In this document: piece by piece, positions 1 to 6,556 of the stretch | Numbering within the stretch: position 1 is the stretch's first letter | Layout of the letters: each line of letters begins with the position of its first letter | Assembly: GCA_020851915.1 (NCBI GenBank) | Contig: JADZBT010000061.1 | Coordinates: 1 to 11,465 of the forward strand | Direction: 5' to 3' | DNA from: Alphaproteobacteria bacterium | Lineage (GTDB): Bacteria > Pseudomonadota > Alphaproteobacteria > Rickettsiales > RI-342 | Length of the DNA: 11,465 nt | The notes under the pieces: model-generated | What the model was told of the DNA's origin: nothing | Database searches by the model: none | What the model saw: only the letters and a program-made list of their open reading frames with translations | Program-made: the position numbers and the translations under genes

Positions 1-441
1 CGCACCATCCCCGGCCTTGCCAATGCCGATTTCGCCCGGCTGGGCGGCATCCACCGCAACACCTTCATCAACTCGCCCCGGCATCTCGACAGCCGGCTGC
101 GCCTGCGCGCCCGGCCCCATCTGCGCCTTGCCGGGCAGATCACCGGGGTCGAGGGCTATGTGGAGAGCGCCGCGATGGGCCTGCTCGCCGGACGGTTTGC
201 GGCAGCGGAAGCACGCGGCGAAGCACCTGCCCTGCCCCCGGCAGAAACCGCGCTGGGCGCGCTACTGGGGCATATCACCCACGGCGCGGAGAGCGCCACC
301 TTCCAGCCGATGAACGTGAATTTCGGGCTGTTCCCACCGCTAGCCGGGCGCATCCACAAGAAGGAGCGCGCCGAGGCGATGTCAAAACGTGCGCTGGCGG
401 CATTGGATGGCTGGCTGGACACAAAAAAAGCCGCCGCATAA
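1..441 (+). CDS. trmFO: TrmFO, methylenetetrahydrofolate-tRNA (uracil-5-)-methyltransferase, C-terminal part
   Basis: The reading frame is open from base 1 to the TAA at 439-441 and gives 146 residues; the start and the N-terminal FAD-binding half lie outside the window. TrmFO is a cytoplasmic flavoprotein that uses 5,10-methylenetetrahydrofolate to make 5-methyluridine at position 54 of the tRNA T-loop. The visible part carries the family's conserved C-terminal blocks: GGIHRNTFINSP, then GQITGVEGYVESAAMGLLAG, then TALGALLGHIT, then FQPMNVNFGLFPP followed by KKERAEAMSKRALAALDGWL. The order and spacing match the GidA-like TrmFO family rather than MnmG itself. It converges on dapE, with a long inverted repeat in the 83 nt between the stops. 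The identification is by recognition of these motifs; the missing N-terminus cannot be assessed. Confidence 0.93.
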   Translation, partial: RTIPGLANADFARLGGIHRNTFINSPRHLDSRLRLRARPHLRLAGQITGVEGYVESAAMGLLAGRFAAAEARGEAPALPPAETALGALLGHITHGAESATFQPMNVNFGLFPPLAGRIHKKERAEAMSKRALAALDGWLDTKKAAA

Positions 442-443
442 TT

Positions 444-524
444 GCCATACCGGCGAAGGCCGGTATCCCATATATCCGCGAGTACTGGAGGAGAGATGAG
501 ATCCAGGCCTTCGCCGGGATGGCA
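444..524. repeat. Dispersed ~80 bp inverted-repeat element, copy 1
   Basis: The left arm (444-467) and right arm (about 500-523) are imperfect reverse complements around the core CCGGCGAAGGCCGG / GGCCTTCGCCGG. They are separated by about 32 nt and could form a long hairpin or cruciform. Each arm also contains its own five-base-pair stem (CCGGC/GCCGG). The left arm is identical over 24 bases to that of the copy at 1689-1768, whereas the central spacer differs. The element fills the gap between the converging stops of trmFO and dapE, so it could act as a bidirectional terminator. Read in frame it gives the 'IPAKAGI/IPAFAGM' type peptide that is widespread as a repeat in alphaproteobacterial genomes. 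The terminator role is inference. Confidence 0.8.
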
Positions 525-1670
525 TTATTTGAAGTATGTTCTGAGAATTTCTAGATACACTTCACTGAGCATCCGCAGATCCGCGACCGCCACATTCTCA
601 TCCACCTTGTGCGAGGTGCGGCCCGTCGTGCCGAATTCCACCACCGGGCAATAGTCTTTGATGAAACGGGCATCCGACGTGCCGCCGGTGGTGCTGAGTT
701 GGGGCGTCTTGCCGGTGACTTTTTTTACTGCCTCCGACACCAGTGTGCTCAATGGCCCCGGCTTGGTGAGGAACGCCTCGCCGCTGACACGGAAGTCGAG
801 CCTGTACTCGCCCCCCACCTTGTCGCAAAGCTGGCGAATGAGGCCCTTGAGGCCGCTGCTGGTATGGCGGTCGTTGAAACGGATGTTGAAGGTCGCCGTC
901 GCTTTCGCGGGGATGACGTTATCGGCCTTGTTGCCGACATCGACGCTCACCACTTCGAGGTTGGAGGGCTGGAAATAATCCGTGCCCTCATCCAGCACCT
1001 CGGATTTCAGCAGATGCAGCATCGTCACCAGTTTTGTGACGGGATTATCGGCCAGATGCGGGTAGGCAACATGCCCCTGCGTACCGATGACCGTGAGCGT
1101 GGCGCTCATGCTGCCGCGCCGGCCGATCTTGACCATCTCGCCCAGTTCCTGCGGATTGGTCGGTTCTCCGACGATGCAGGCGTCGATGACCTCGCCCTGC
1201 GCCTTCATCCATTCCAGCATCTTGCGCGTGCCGTTGACGGCGGGGCCTTCCTCGTCGTTGGTGATGAGCAGGCTGATGGAACCGGTGGGTTTATTATGTG
1301 CGATATACTGCGCCACCGCCGCGACGAAGGCGGCGACCGCGCCCTTCATATCCTCCGCACCGCGACCATAGAGCATCGCGCCGTCGATCTCTGCGCCGAA
1401 GGGATCATGTTTCCAATCGGCACGGTTGCCGATAGGCACGACGTCCGTATGCCCCGCGAAACAGAGGTTGGGCGCACCGGAACCCAACTTCGCATACAGA
1501 TTCTCGACCGGCGCAGTCCCCGACTCGCTGAAGGTCTGACGCGAGCAGCAGAATCCTAGCGACTCCAACGCTCCCGCCAGCACGTCCAATACGCCCGCAT
1601 TGTCCGGCGTCACCGAGGGACAGCGGATGAGTTGCTGGGCGAAACTGACGGGGTCGATAATTCTAGCCAT
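525..1670 (-). CDS. dapE: DapE, succinyl-diaminopimelate desuccinylase
   Basis: This 381-residue M20-family metallopeptidase hydrolyses N-succinyl-LL-2,6-diaminopimelate to LL-diaminopimelate and succinate, the step that releases the succinyl blocking group in lysine and peptidoglycan precursor synthesis. Visible dinuclear zinc and catalytic residues are H74 and D76 in FAGHTDVVP, D107 in GRGAEDMKG, E140/E141 in TNDEEGPA (general base and ligand), E169 in GEPTN, and H354 in GRTSHKVDE. The signature GGTSDARF (329-336) and NVIPAKA (251-257) are also present. Length is that of the family (about 375-380). The start is ATG at 1670, with a purine-rich GAGAG a few bases upstream. It lies 105 nt downstream of dapD on the same strand, with a long inverted repeat in the gap, so expression probably depends on read-through from dapD or on an unseen local promoter. 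Confidence 0.97.
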   Translation of the reverse strand: MARIIDPVSFAQQLIRCPSVTPDNAGVLDVLAGALESLGFCCSRQTFSESGTAPVENLYAKLGSGAPNLCFAGHTDVVPIGNRADWKHDPFGAEIDGAMLYGRGAEDMKGAVAAFVAAVAQYIAHNKPTGSISLLITNDEEGPAVNGTRKMLEWMKAQGEVIDACIVGEPTNPQELGEMVKIGRRGSMSATLTVIGTQGHVAYPHLADNPVTKLVTMLHLLKSEVLDEGTDYFQPSNLEVVSVDVGNKADNVIPAKATATFNIRFNDRHTSSGLKGLIRQLCDKVGGEYRLDFRVSGEAFLTKPGPLSTLVSEAVKKVTGKTPQLSTTGGTSDARFIKDYCPVVEFGTTGRTSHKVDENVAVADLRMLSEVYLEILRTYFK

Positions 1671-1688
1671 TCCGAACTCTCTCGTTTT

Positions 1689-1768
1689 GCCATACCGGCG
1701 AAGGCCGGTATCTTATCTCTCCTGTAACACTCATGGAAATATAAGATCCCGGCCTTCGCCGGGATGAC
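1689..1768. repeat. Dispersed ~80 bp inverted-repeat element, copy 2
   Basis: This is the second copy of the element at 444-524. The left arm is 1689-1712 (identical to copy 1) and the right arm 1745-1768 (two differences from copy 1), with an unrelated spacer of about 32 nt between them. The arms pair through CCGGCGAAGGCCGG / CCCGGCCTTCGCCGGG. It lies between the dapD stop (1776-1778) and the dapE start (1670), so it would be transcribed in a dapD-dapE message. There it could attenuate or process the transcript. The short open frame across it is a product of the repeat, not a gene. Confidence 0.82.
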
Positions 1769-1775
1769 AATAATT

Positions 1776-2627
1776 TTAGGCCGCTCCGCGCAGCAATTCA
1801 TTGATGGACGTTTTCGAGCGCGTTTTCTCATCCACCTTTTTCACGATCACCGCGCAATAGAGCGCGGGAGAATTGGGCGTCTTGCCCGGCAGCGAGCCGG
1901 GAACCACCACGGAATAGGCCGGAACGCGGCCATAGAGCACCTCGCCGCTCTCGCGGTCGATGATGCGGGTGGATGCGCCGAGATAAACGCCCATCGACAA
2001 CACCGCGCCCTCTTCCACGATGACGCCTTCCGCCACTTCGCTGCGCGCGCCGATGAAGCAGTTGTCCTCGATGATAACGGGAGCCGCCTGCAACGGCTCC
2101 AGCACGCCGCCGATGCCGACGCCGCCGGAGATGTGGCAATGCTTGCCGATCTGCGCGCAACTGCCGATGGTGGCCCAGGTATCGACCATCGTGCCTTCGC
2201 CCACATAGGCGCCGAGATTCACATAGGACGGCATCAGCACCACGTTGGGCGCGATATAGGCCGAATAGCGCACCGCGCAGGGCGGCACGGCACGGAATTT
2301 CGCGTCACGGAAGCGCGCCTCGTCCCAGCCTGCGAATTTGGAGGGAACCTTGTCGAACCAATGACCGTCGCCGGGGCCTCCGTCCATGAGCTGCATGTCG
2401 TTGAGGCGGAAGAACAGCAGCACGGCCTTCTTCACCCACTCATTCACCTGCCATGCGTTGCCATGCTTTTCGGCCACACGCAGGACACCGCCATCCAGCG
2501 CCGCGAGCACGGCATTCACCGCATCGCGCTCTTTCCCGACCGTGGCGTAATTGATACTGTCGCGCTCCGTCCACGCACGCTCAATGACGGTCTGAAGGGC
2601 GGCTCTCTCAGCGGCGGGTAGGGTCAT
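1776..2627 (-). CDS. dapD: DapD, 2,3,4,5-tetrahydropyridine-2,6-dicarboxylate N-succinyltransferase
   Basis: This 283-residue enzyme transfers succinyl from succinyl-CoA to tetrahydrodipicolinate and so commits the pathway to the succinyl branch that DapE later closes. The N-terminal helical part (about 1-110) contains GGVLRVAEK and NEWVKKAVLLFFRLND. It is followed by a left-handed beta-helix of hexapeptide repeats (about 115-235) with VRYSAYIAPNVVLMPSYVN, GAYVGEGTMVDTWATIGSCA, GKHCHISGGVGIGGVLEP and FIGARSEVAEG. The C-terminal tail has VVPGSLPG. Length is close to the usual 274-285. The start is ATG at 2627 with a strong AAGGAG 5 nt upstream (2633-2638). It heads a dapD-dapE pair on the minus strand, with a plausible promoter at 2666-2694. 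Confidence 0.98.
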   Translation of the reverse strand: MTLPAAERAALQTVIERAWTERDSINYATVGKERDAVNAVLAALDGGVLRVAEKHGNAWQVNEWVKKAVLLFFRLNDMQLMDGGPGDGHWFDKVPSKFAGWDEARFRDAKFRAVPPCAVRYSAYIAPNVVLMPSYVNLGAYVGEGTMVDTWATIGSCAQIGKHCHISGGVGIGGVLEPLQAAPVIIEDNCFIGARSEVAEGVIVEEGAVLSMGVYLGASTRIIDRESGEVLYGRVPAYSVVVPGSLPGKTPNSPALYCAVIVKKVDEKTRSKTSINELLRGAA

Positions 2628-2632
2628 TCCTG

Positions 2633-2638
2633 CTCCTT
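2633..2638 (-). promoter_or_regulatory. Shine-Dalgarno site of dapD
   Basis: On the minus strand this reads AAGGAG, 5 nt before the ATG at 2627. It confirms the dapD start. Base 2638 is also the first base of the -35 box proposed for the plus-strand gene at 2711. Confidence 0.75.
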
Positions 2639-2666
2639 TGCAATCTGTTCGTAAAGTCGCTACAGT
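2638..2666 (+). promoter_or_regulatory. Candidate sigma70-type promoter for the gene at 2711
   Basis: TTGCAA (2638-2643) and TACAGT (2661-2666) are separated by exactly 17 nt, close to the TTGACA-17-TATAAT consensus. Initiation near 2673 would give a leader of about 38 nt before the ATG at 2711. This rests on sequence match alone. Confidence 0.4.
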
Positions 2667-2694
2667 ATTTACCGGCTAACGCCGCGTTTGGCAA
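2666..2694 (-). promoter_or_regulatory. Candidate sigma70-type promoter for dapD
   Basis: On the minus strand TTGCCA (2689-2694) and TAAATA (2666-2671) are separated by 17 nt. A start near 2659 would give a leader of about 30 nt before the dapD ATG. Its -10 box shares base 2666 with the -10 box of the opposing promoter, so polymerases on the two promoters would exclude each other. This rests on sequence match alone. Confidence 0.4.
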
Positions 2695-2710
2695 CGAAAG
2701 CGGGAATAAA

Positions 2711-3127
2711 ATGGGACTCTTTAGCAAAAAAACGAAAAAAGACGGGGAGAATCCCCCTCAGAACACCAGCGATGCCGCATTACGGGTGGCCGAAGCACTC
2801 AAGACGGGCGGGCTGGAACCCACACACATCATCGAGGCCATCACCGATGGCGACAGCGCATTCGTGGCGGCGGCGCTGGCCGTGCTCTCCGGTCAGCCGG
2901 AGGCGACCATACAGCGCATCCTCGCTTCCACCGATACCAAGGCGCTGACCGCGCTGGTATGGAAGGCCCAACTGCCGATGCGTATTTCCGTGCAGATACA
3001 GATGCGCCTGATGCACGCGCCGCATACGGCCATGATACAGGCCACAGAGGACGGAAATTTTCCCCTGACGCCCATGGAGATGGAGCAGGCACTCAACGCG
3101 TTCGGTAAAGACGATACGAAGTGGTAA
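2711..3127 (+). CDS. Small uncharacterised protein, possibly DUF2336-related
   Basis: This 138-residue protein has no enzyme motif I recognise. It starts with a lysine-rich stretch (MGLFSKKTKKDGEN), has no signal peptide or membrane segment, and is mostly helical in character. Residues 50-95 (AFVAAALAVLSGQPEATIQR, then KALTALVWKAQLP) resemble the short helical repeat of alphaproteobacterial DUF2336 proteins, where a similar 'AALALLSGLP..xVxRLLxxxDxKALTALxxxAGLP' pattern occurs. DUF2336 proteins are usually much longer, so this would be a single-repeat relative; that link is from memory of the pattern and unproven. The start is ATG at 2711 with a weak GGGA 5 nt upstream and a reasonable promoter at 2638-2666. 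It is transcribed away from dapD, and its stop is 6 nt from the stop of the converging thioredoxin-family gene. Confidence 0.75.
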   Translation: MGLFSKKTKKDGENPPQNTSDAALRVAEALKTGGLEPTHIIEAITDGDSAFVAAALAVLSGQPEATIQRILASTDTKALTALVWKAQLPMRISVQIQMRLMHAPHTAMIQATEDGNFPLTPMEMEQALNAFGKDDTKW

Positions 3128-3133
3128 ATCTTG

Positions 3134-3696
<563 letters not shown>

Positions 3697-3697
<1 letters not shown>

Positions 3698-4461
3698 TAT
3701 GCTGCCTCCTGCCGTGGGTTATATTGTGCGACATACTCACGACACCGCGCAAGATCTGGTCGCGTGCATTCAAGATAGATGAACAGGCTCGCATGCAGCC
3801 CCGGCAATGGGAAATATTCCAGCCGCACCGCTCCGAAGAAATGCCGCGCCACCGCAAGTATCTCATCCGCGCGGTTAATATGCTCGTGGCGCATGAGGGT
3901 CTTATAATCCAGTCCCGTCCGCAGCCGGTAAGCAAGCCCAGTGGAACAGCGCCACGCCAGCCCCCATGCCAGACCGCCCTCGCTGGGGATGCCGGCCTGA
4001 AATACTCCGCCCTCTTCCAGCAACAGGCCGGATCTGGCGATGGCATAGGGAAGCTCGGAGAGATGCTCCAGCACCGCCACTGAGATAATGCGTCCGTAGC
4101 GCGCGGAATCCGGTATCTCGGCGATGTCTTTATAGACGTTGCGAATACGGGCATGGCGCGTGTTACCCTCATGCAGATAGGTGAACGGTTCCACGATGTC
4201 GTAGGAAGCGTTTTCAGATTCGAACGGCAGGTGGTTGAGCGTCCCCGCCCCCAGCTCCAGCACCGCACCCGGCTTATGCGATGCCGCCACTTTGCGGTGC
4301 ATCCAGCCGCTGACGCCGGAAGATAATTTGGAGGTCAACGGCTTGTTGTCACCACGCGTTTTCTTGTATTCCTCGGCATAGACGCGCTGATGCGCCTCCG
4401 TCAAGGGCGGGCGGGTACGGGGAAAATCGGCCAGCAATGCGGCAATGTCACGGTGTGTCAT
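3697..4461 (-). CDS. Class I SAM-dependent methyltransferase
   Basis: This is a 254-residue protein when started at ATG 4461; an in-frame GTG at 4479 would add six residues (MITSTS). Neither start has a good Shine-Dalgarno, and I prefer the ATG. The N-terminal region contains DFPRTRPPLTEAHQRVYAEEYKKTR (split here as DFPRTRPPL and YAEEYKK). It is followed by SAM-binding motif I VLELGAGTLNHLPF (67-80), YDIVEPF with the acidic residue after strand 2, the post-II region RIISVAVLEHLSELP (about 124-138), and GGVFQAGIPSEGG as motif III. This is a Rossmann-fold methyltransferase; the acceptor cannot be told. It lies between a flippase-like gene (14 nt overlap) and the thioredoxin-family gene (1 nt overlap), so the acceptor may be a glycan or lipid-linked sugar, which is inference. 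Confidence 0.87.
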
Positions 4462-5362
4462 GGACGTGCTCGTTATCACACATCATGGGCAACACATTCA
4501 CGAACAGCAGCCCCACCAGCGACGTACTCACGCTTACCGCGAAGAACACCAGCGATGCGGCGATGCCTATCTCAGGATCCATCCCGAAAAGCGAACTGCC
4601 GTATAGAAAAGTCAGCTCACGCAGGCCAGCGCCGCCGATGGAGATCGGCAATATCGCAACAACGCAAGAAAGCATAAATAGCGCGAGATAATCCAGCACC
4701 TCCGGCCCCATTCCCATACCACGAAATATGCAGTAGGCCGAAAGCGTCACCAGCCCCTGCCCCAACAATGAGAATCGCATCGCACCGAGCGCCGTCCTCA
4801 CCTGCTCCTTCAGGAATAGTCGGATGCAGACGAGATAGGACGGGATGAGCAGTACGTATCCCAGGATCAGGATGGGCGTGCCATAGGGCTGTGAGTAATG
4901 CGCGCTCCCCAGCAGCGCCAGCGTAAGTGCTATCAACAGCAACGCGCACAGACCGCTGGAACGCTCCGATAGCATGATACGCACCGCCGACAATACCGGT
5001 ATCTGAAAATGCTTTTTCAGAAAATACGCCTTATAGCCGTCGCCGCTGATACCTCCCGGAAGCACAATGTTGAACAGCGCCCCCACATAATAGATCGCGG
5101 TGGTAAAACGCTGCGAGAAATGATGGCCTGCCTTGAAGAAATAATAACGCATGCGCGCGGCGCTGACGATCTGGGCGAAATTGAGCGCCGCGAACGCCGC
5201 AATGCCGTACTCCACCGGAATCGTATGCAGATGCCCCAGCATCTCGCTGAGATCAATGCGAGTAAACACCAGCCACAACGCCCCTGCCGTGAGCAACAGC
5301 TTCCCGGCGATAAGCGCGATGCGCCGGGTAGCAGGCACTGCTTCTGGGGGGAGATCAGTCAC
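4448..5362 (-). CDS. Flippase-like integral membrane protein (lysylphosphatidylglycerol synthetase TM-domain / UPF0104 family)
   Basis: This 304-residue inner-membrane protein has about eight hydrophobic segments, beginning with IALIAGKLLLTAGALWLVF (15-33). Two family signatures are present: NIVLPGGISGDGYKAYFLKK (98-117) and ILPISIGGAGLREL (237-250), which correspond to the 'LPTxxGGDxxRxxxL' and 'PISIGGxGxRE' motifs of the AglD/YbhN/MprF-TM superfamily. Members are thought to move lipid-linked substrates across the membrane or to assist sugar-phosphate lipid glycosyltransferases. The true start is the GTG at 5362, because GGGAGG lies 6 nt upstream. The longer open frame to 5536 only adds a serine/cysteine/arginine-rich translation of the preceding gene in another frame. 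It overlaps the glycosyltransferase stop by 8 nt, consistent with coupling. The substrate is unknown. Confidence 0.87.
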   Translation of the reverse strand: MTDLPPEAVPATRRIALIAGKLLLTAGALWLVFTRIDLSEMLGHLHTIPVEYGIAAFAALNFAQIVSAARMRYYFFKAGHHFSQRFTTAIYYVGALFNIVLPGGISGDGYKAYFLKKHFQIPVLSAVRIMLSERSSGLCALLLIALTLALLGSAHYSQPYGTPILILGYVLLIPSYLVCIRLFLKEQVRTALGAMRFSLLGQGLVTLSAYCIFRGMGMGPEVLDYLALFMLSCVVAILPISIGGAGLRELTFLYGSSLFGMDPEIGIAASLVFFAVSVSTSLVGLLFVNVLPMMCDNEHVHDTP

Positions 5363-6305
5363 TGATAACCTCCCGCGTGCCGTGATAGCGGCGCGCAATG
5401 GCGTAGGGTTTCTTATTCTGCGATTCGAAATAGGTACGCATGATGAGCTCCGACAGGAAGCCCGTGGTGATAAACTGCACCGACATGATGAGCAGCAGGA
5501 TGCCCACGTAGAACAGCGGCCTTCCGCCGATGTCATTGCCCTGTAGTTTCTCTATCAGAAGGAAGAATTCGATGAGTCCGCCCAGCAGGAACATGGCAAT
5601 ACCGATGCTGCCGAACAGGTGCATGGGCTTCTGTCGGTACTTCATAAAGAACAGCATGAGCAGCAGGTCACTCAATACCCTGAGGGTGCGCCCAAGACCG
5701 TATTTCGACGATCCGAAGCGGCGCGAATGATGCCGCACATCTATTTCCGCTATCTTTGCGCCGTGCATCCGACTCAGGATGGGTATGAAGCGATGCAACT
5801 CGCCGTAGAGGTCGAGATTCTTCGCGATCTCGCGGCGGAACAGCTTGAGCGTGCAGCCATAATCATTCACATGCACGCCCGTAGACCAACGGATCAGCCA
5901 GTTGGCGATCTTGCTCGGTATCTTACGCAGGAACATGCCGTCCTGACGGCGCAGACGCCGCCCGACCACCACATCGAGCTTCTCGGATTTCAGCTTTTCC
6001 AGCATGCGCGGTATATCGGCGGGATCGTTCTGGAGATCGCCGTCCAGCGTGACGATGTATCGCCCCGCCGCCTCGCCGATGCCGGCGGAGATCGCCGAGG
6101 TCTGTCCGAAATTGCGGGCAAACACCACCAGCTTCGCGTGCTCATTCTGCAAATCGAGGATGCGCTGAACCGTGCTGTCTTCCGACCCGTCATCCACGAA
6201 CACGATCTCGTGTTCGAGGTCTTTCAACGCCTCGTGCAACACCGCGTTGAGCGGCGCGATGTTGTCTTCCTCGTTATAGACGGGAATAACGACCGAAAGC
6301 TCCAT
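5355..6305 (-). CDS. Family 2 glycosyltransferase, polyprenyl-phosphate sugar type (DPM1/ArnC/GtrB-like)
   Basis: This 316-residue enzyme probably transfers a sugar from a nucleotide donor to a polyprenyl phosphate on the inner face of the inner membrane. The GT-A domain opens with ELSVVIPVYNEEDNI and has DDGS (38-41), RNFGQTSAISAGIGEA, the metal-binding DGDLQNDP (88-95), VVGRR, NDYGCTLKLFRREI, and YGELHRFIP (167-175), ending with RFGSSKYG. These are the standard blocks of the DPM1-like branch. The C-terminus has two membrane segments (about 230-250 and 266-290), as in ArnC and GtrB. I chose ATG 6305 over the adjacent GTG 6308 because GGAG at 6313-6316 is 7 nt away from the ATG and only 4 from the GTG. 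It starts 31 nt after the lipoprotein gene and overlaps the flippase-like gene by 8 nt. The sugar is not identifiable. Confidence 0.92.
   Translation of the reverse strand: MELSVVIPVYNEEDNIAPLNAVLHEALKDLEHEIVFVDDGSEDSTVQRILDLQNEHAKLVVFARNFGQTSAISAGIGEAAGRYIVTLDGDLQNDPADIPRMLEKLKSEKLDVVVGRRLRRQDGMFLRKIPSKIANWLIRWSTGVHVNDYGCTLKLFRREIAKNLDLYGELHRFIPILSRMHGAKIAEIDVRHHSRRFGSSKYGLGRTLRVLSDLLLMLFFMKYRQKPMHLFGSIGIAMFLLGGLIEFFLLIEKLQGNDIGGRPLFYVGILLLIMSVQFITTGFLSELIMRTYFESQNKKPYAIARRYHGTREVISD
5369..5374 (-). promoter_or_regulatory. Shine-Dalgarno site fixing the GTG start of the flippase-like gene
   Basis: On the minus strand this reads GGGAGG, 6 nt before the GTG at 5362 and inside the 3' end of the glycosyltransferase gene. 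It decides against the 58-codon longer open frame. Confidence 0.75.
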
Positions 6306-6312
6306 CACGCCT

Positions 6313-6316
6313 CTCC
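6313..6316 (-). promoter_or_regulatory. Shine-Dalgarno core of the glycosyltransferase gene
   Basis: GGAG on the minus strand lies 7 nt from the ATG at 6305 and 4 nt from the GTG at 6308, which favours the ATG. Confidence 0.6.
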
Positions 6317-6336
6317 GATACGCACAGATGCGTTAG

Positions 6337-6471
6337 CTAGGCGTTGTTAGCGGGACGCTTCACGCAGGGGCTGCCATCTCCACCAACGCACGGGCTTTTC
6401 ACCTCATGCGGCTTGCTGGTGCAGGCGGAAAGCACAAACAATGCCATGACGGCACACAGAACAGGTTTCAT
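6337..6471 (-). CDS. Small lipoprotein, candidate VirB7-type T4SS subunit
   Basis: This is a 44-residue protein starting at ATG 6471, with the strong site GAGGTGA (6477-6483) 5 nt upstream. The longer open frame to 6597 lacks such a site and would put a non-secretory stretch before the signal. Residues 1-16 form a short signal peptide and the lipobox LSAC places the lipidated cysteine at C17. The mature part is only about 28 residues and has a near-repeat, SPCVGGDGSPCVKRP, with two further cysteines. Position (86 nt after the last virB6 gene), size and lipidation all fit VirB7, the outer-membrane lipoprotein that stabilises VirB9 in T4SS core complexes. I do not see the 'KGPIFPLNVGRW'-like block of Agrobacterium VirB7, so the assignment rests on context. 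Confidence 0.72.
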   Translation of the reverse strand: MKPVLCAVMALFVLSACTSKPHEVKSPCVGGDGSPCVKRPANNA

Positions 6472-6556
6472 CGCACTCACCTCACTGACGGTTGATGCGA
6501 CGTACTGTACCGCACCGTCACCGAAAGGCAAGGGAATGTTGTTAGCTATGTAGCTA

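Noticed and set aside
609..1559. Long open frame (316 codons) on the plus strand
   Set aside because: It lies wholly antisense to dapE, whose catalytic residues are intact. The translation is rich in Arg, Ala, His and Asp, as expected for the complement of a GC-rich gene.
1610..1831. Short minus-strand frame containing IPAKAGI and IPAFAGM peptides
   Set aside because: This is the translation of the inverted-repeat element at 1689-1768 plus flanks, a well-known artefact in alphaproteobacteria.
1764..2621. Long open frame (285 codons) on the plus strand
   Set aside because: It is antisense to dapD and its histidine/arginine/alanine-rich translation has no recognisable motif.
5363..5536. N-terminal extension of the flippase-like gene to 5536
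   Set aside because: It overlaps the glycosyltransferase coding region, gives a Ser/Cys/Arg-rich sequence, and the GTG at 5362 has a strong ribosome site.
6486..6520. Inverted repeat TGACGGT/ACCGTCA between virB6-3 and the lipoprotein gene
   Set aside because: Seven base pairs with a 21-nt loop is weak and has no T-run, so it was not called a terminator or operator.
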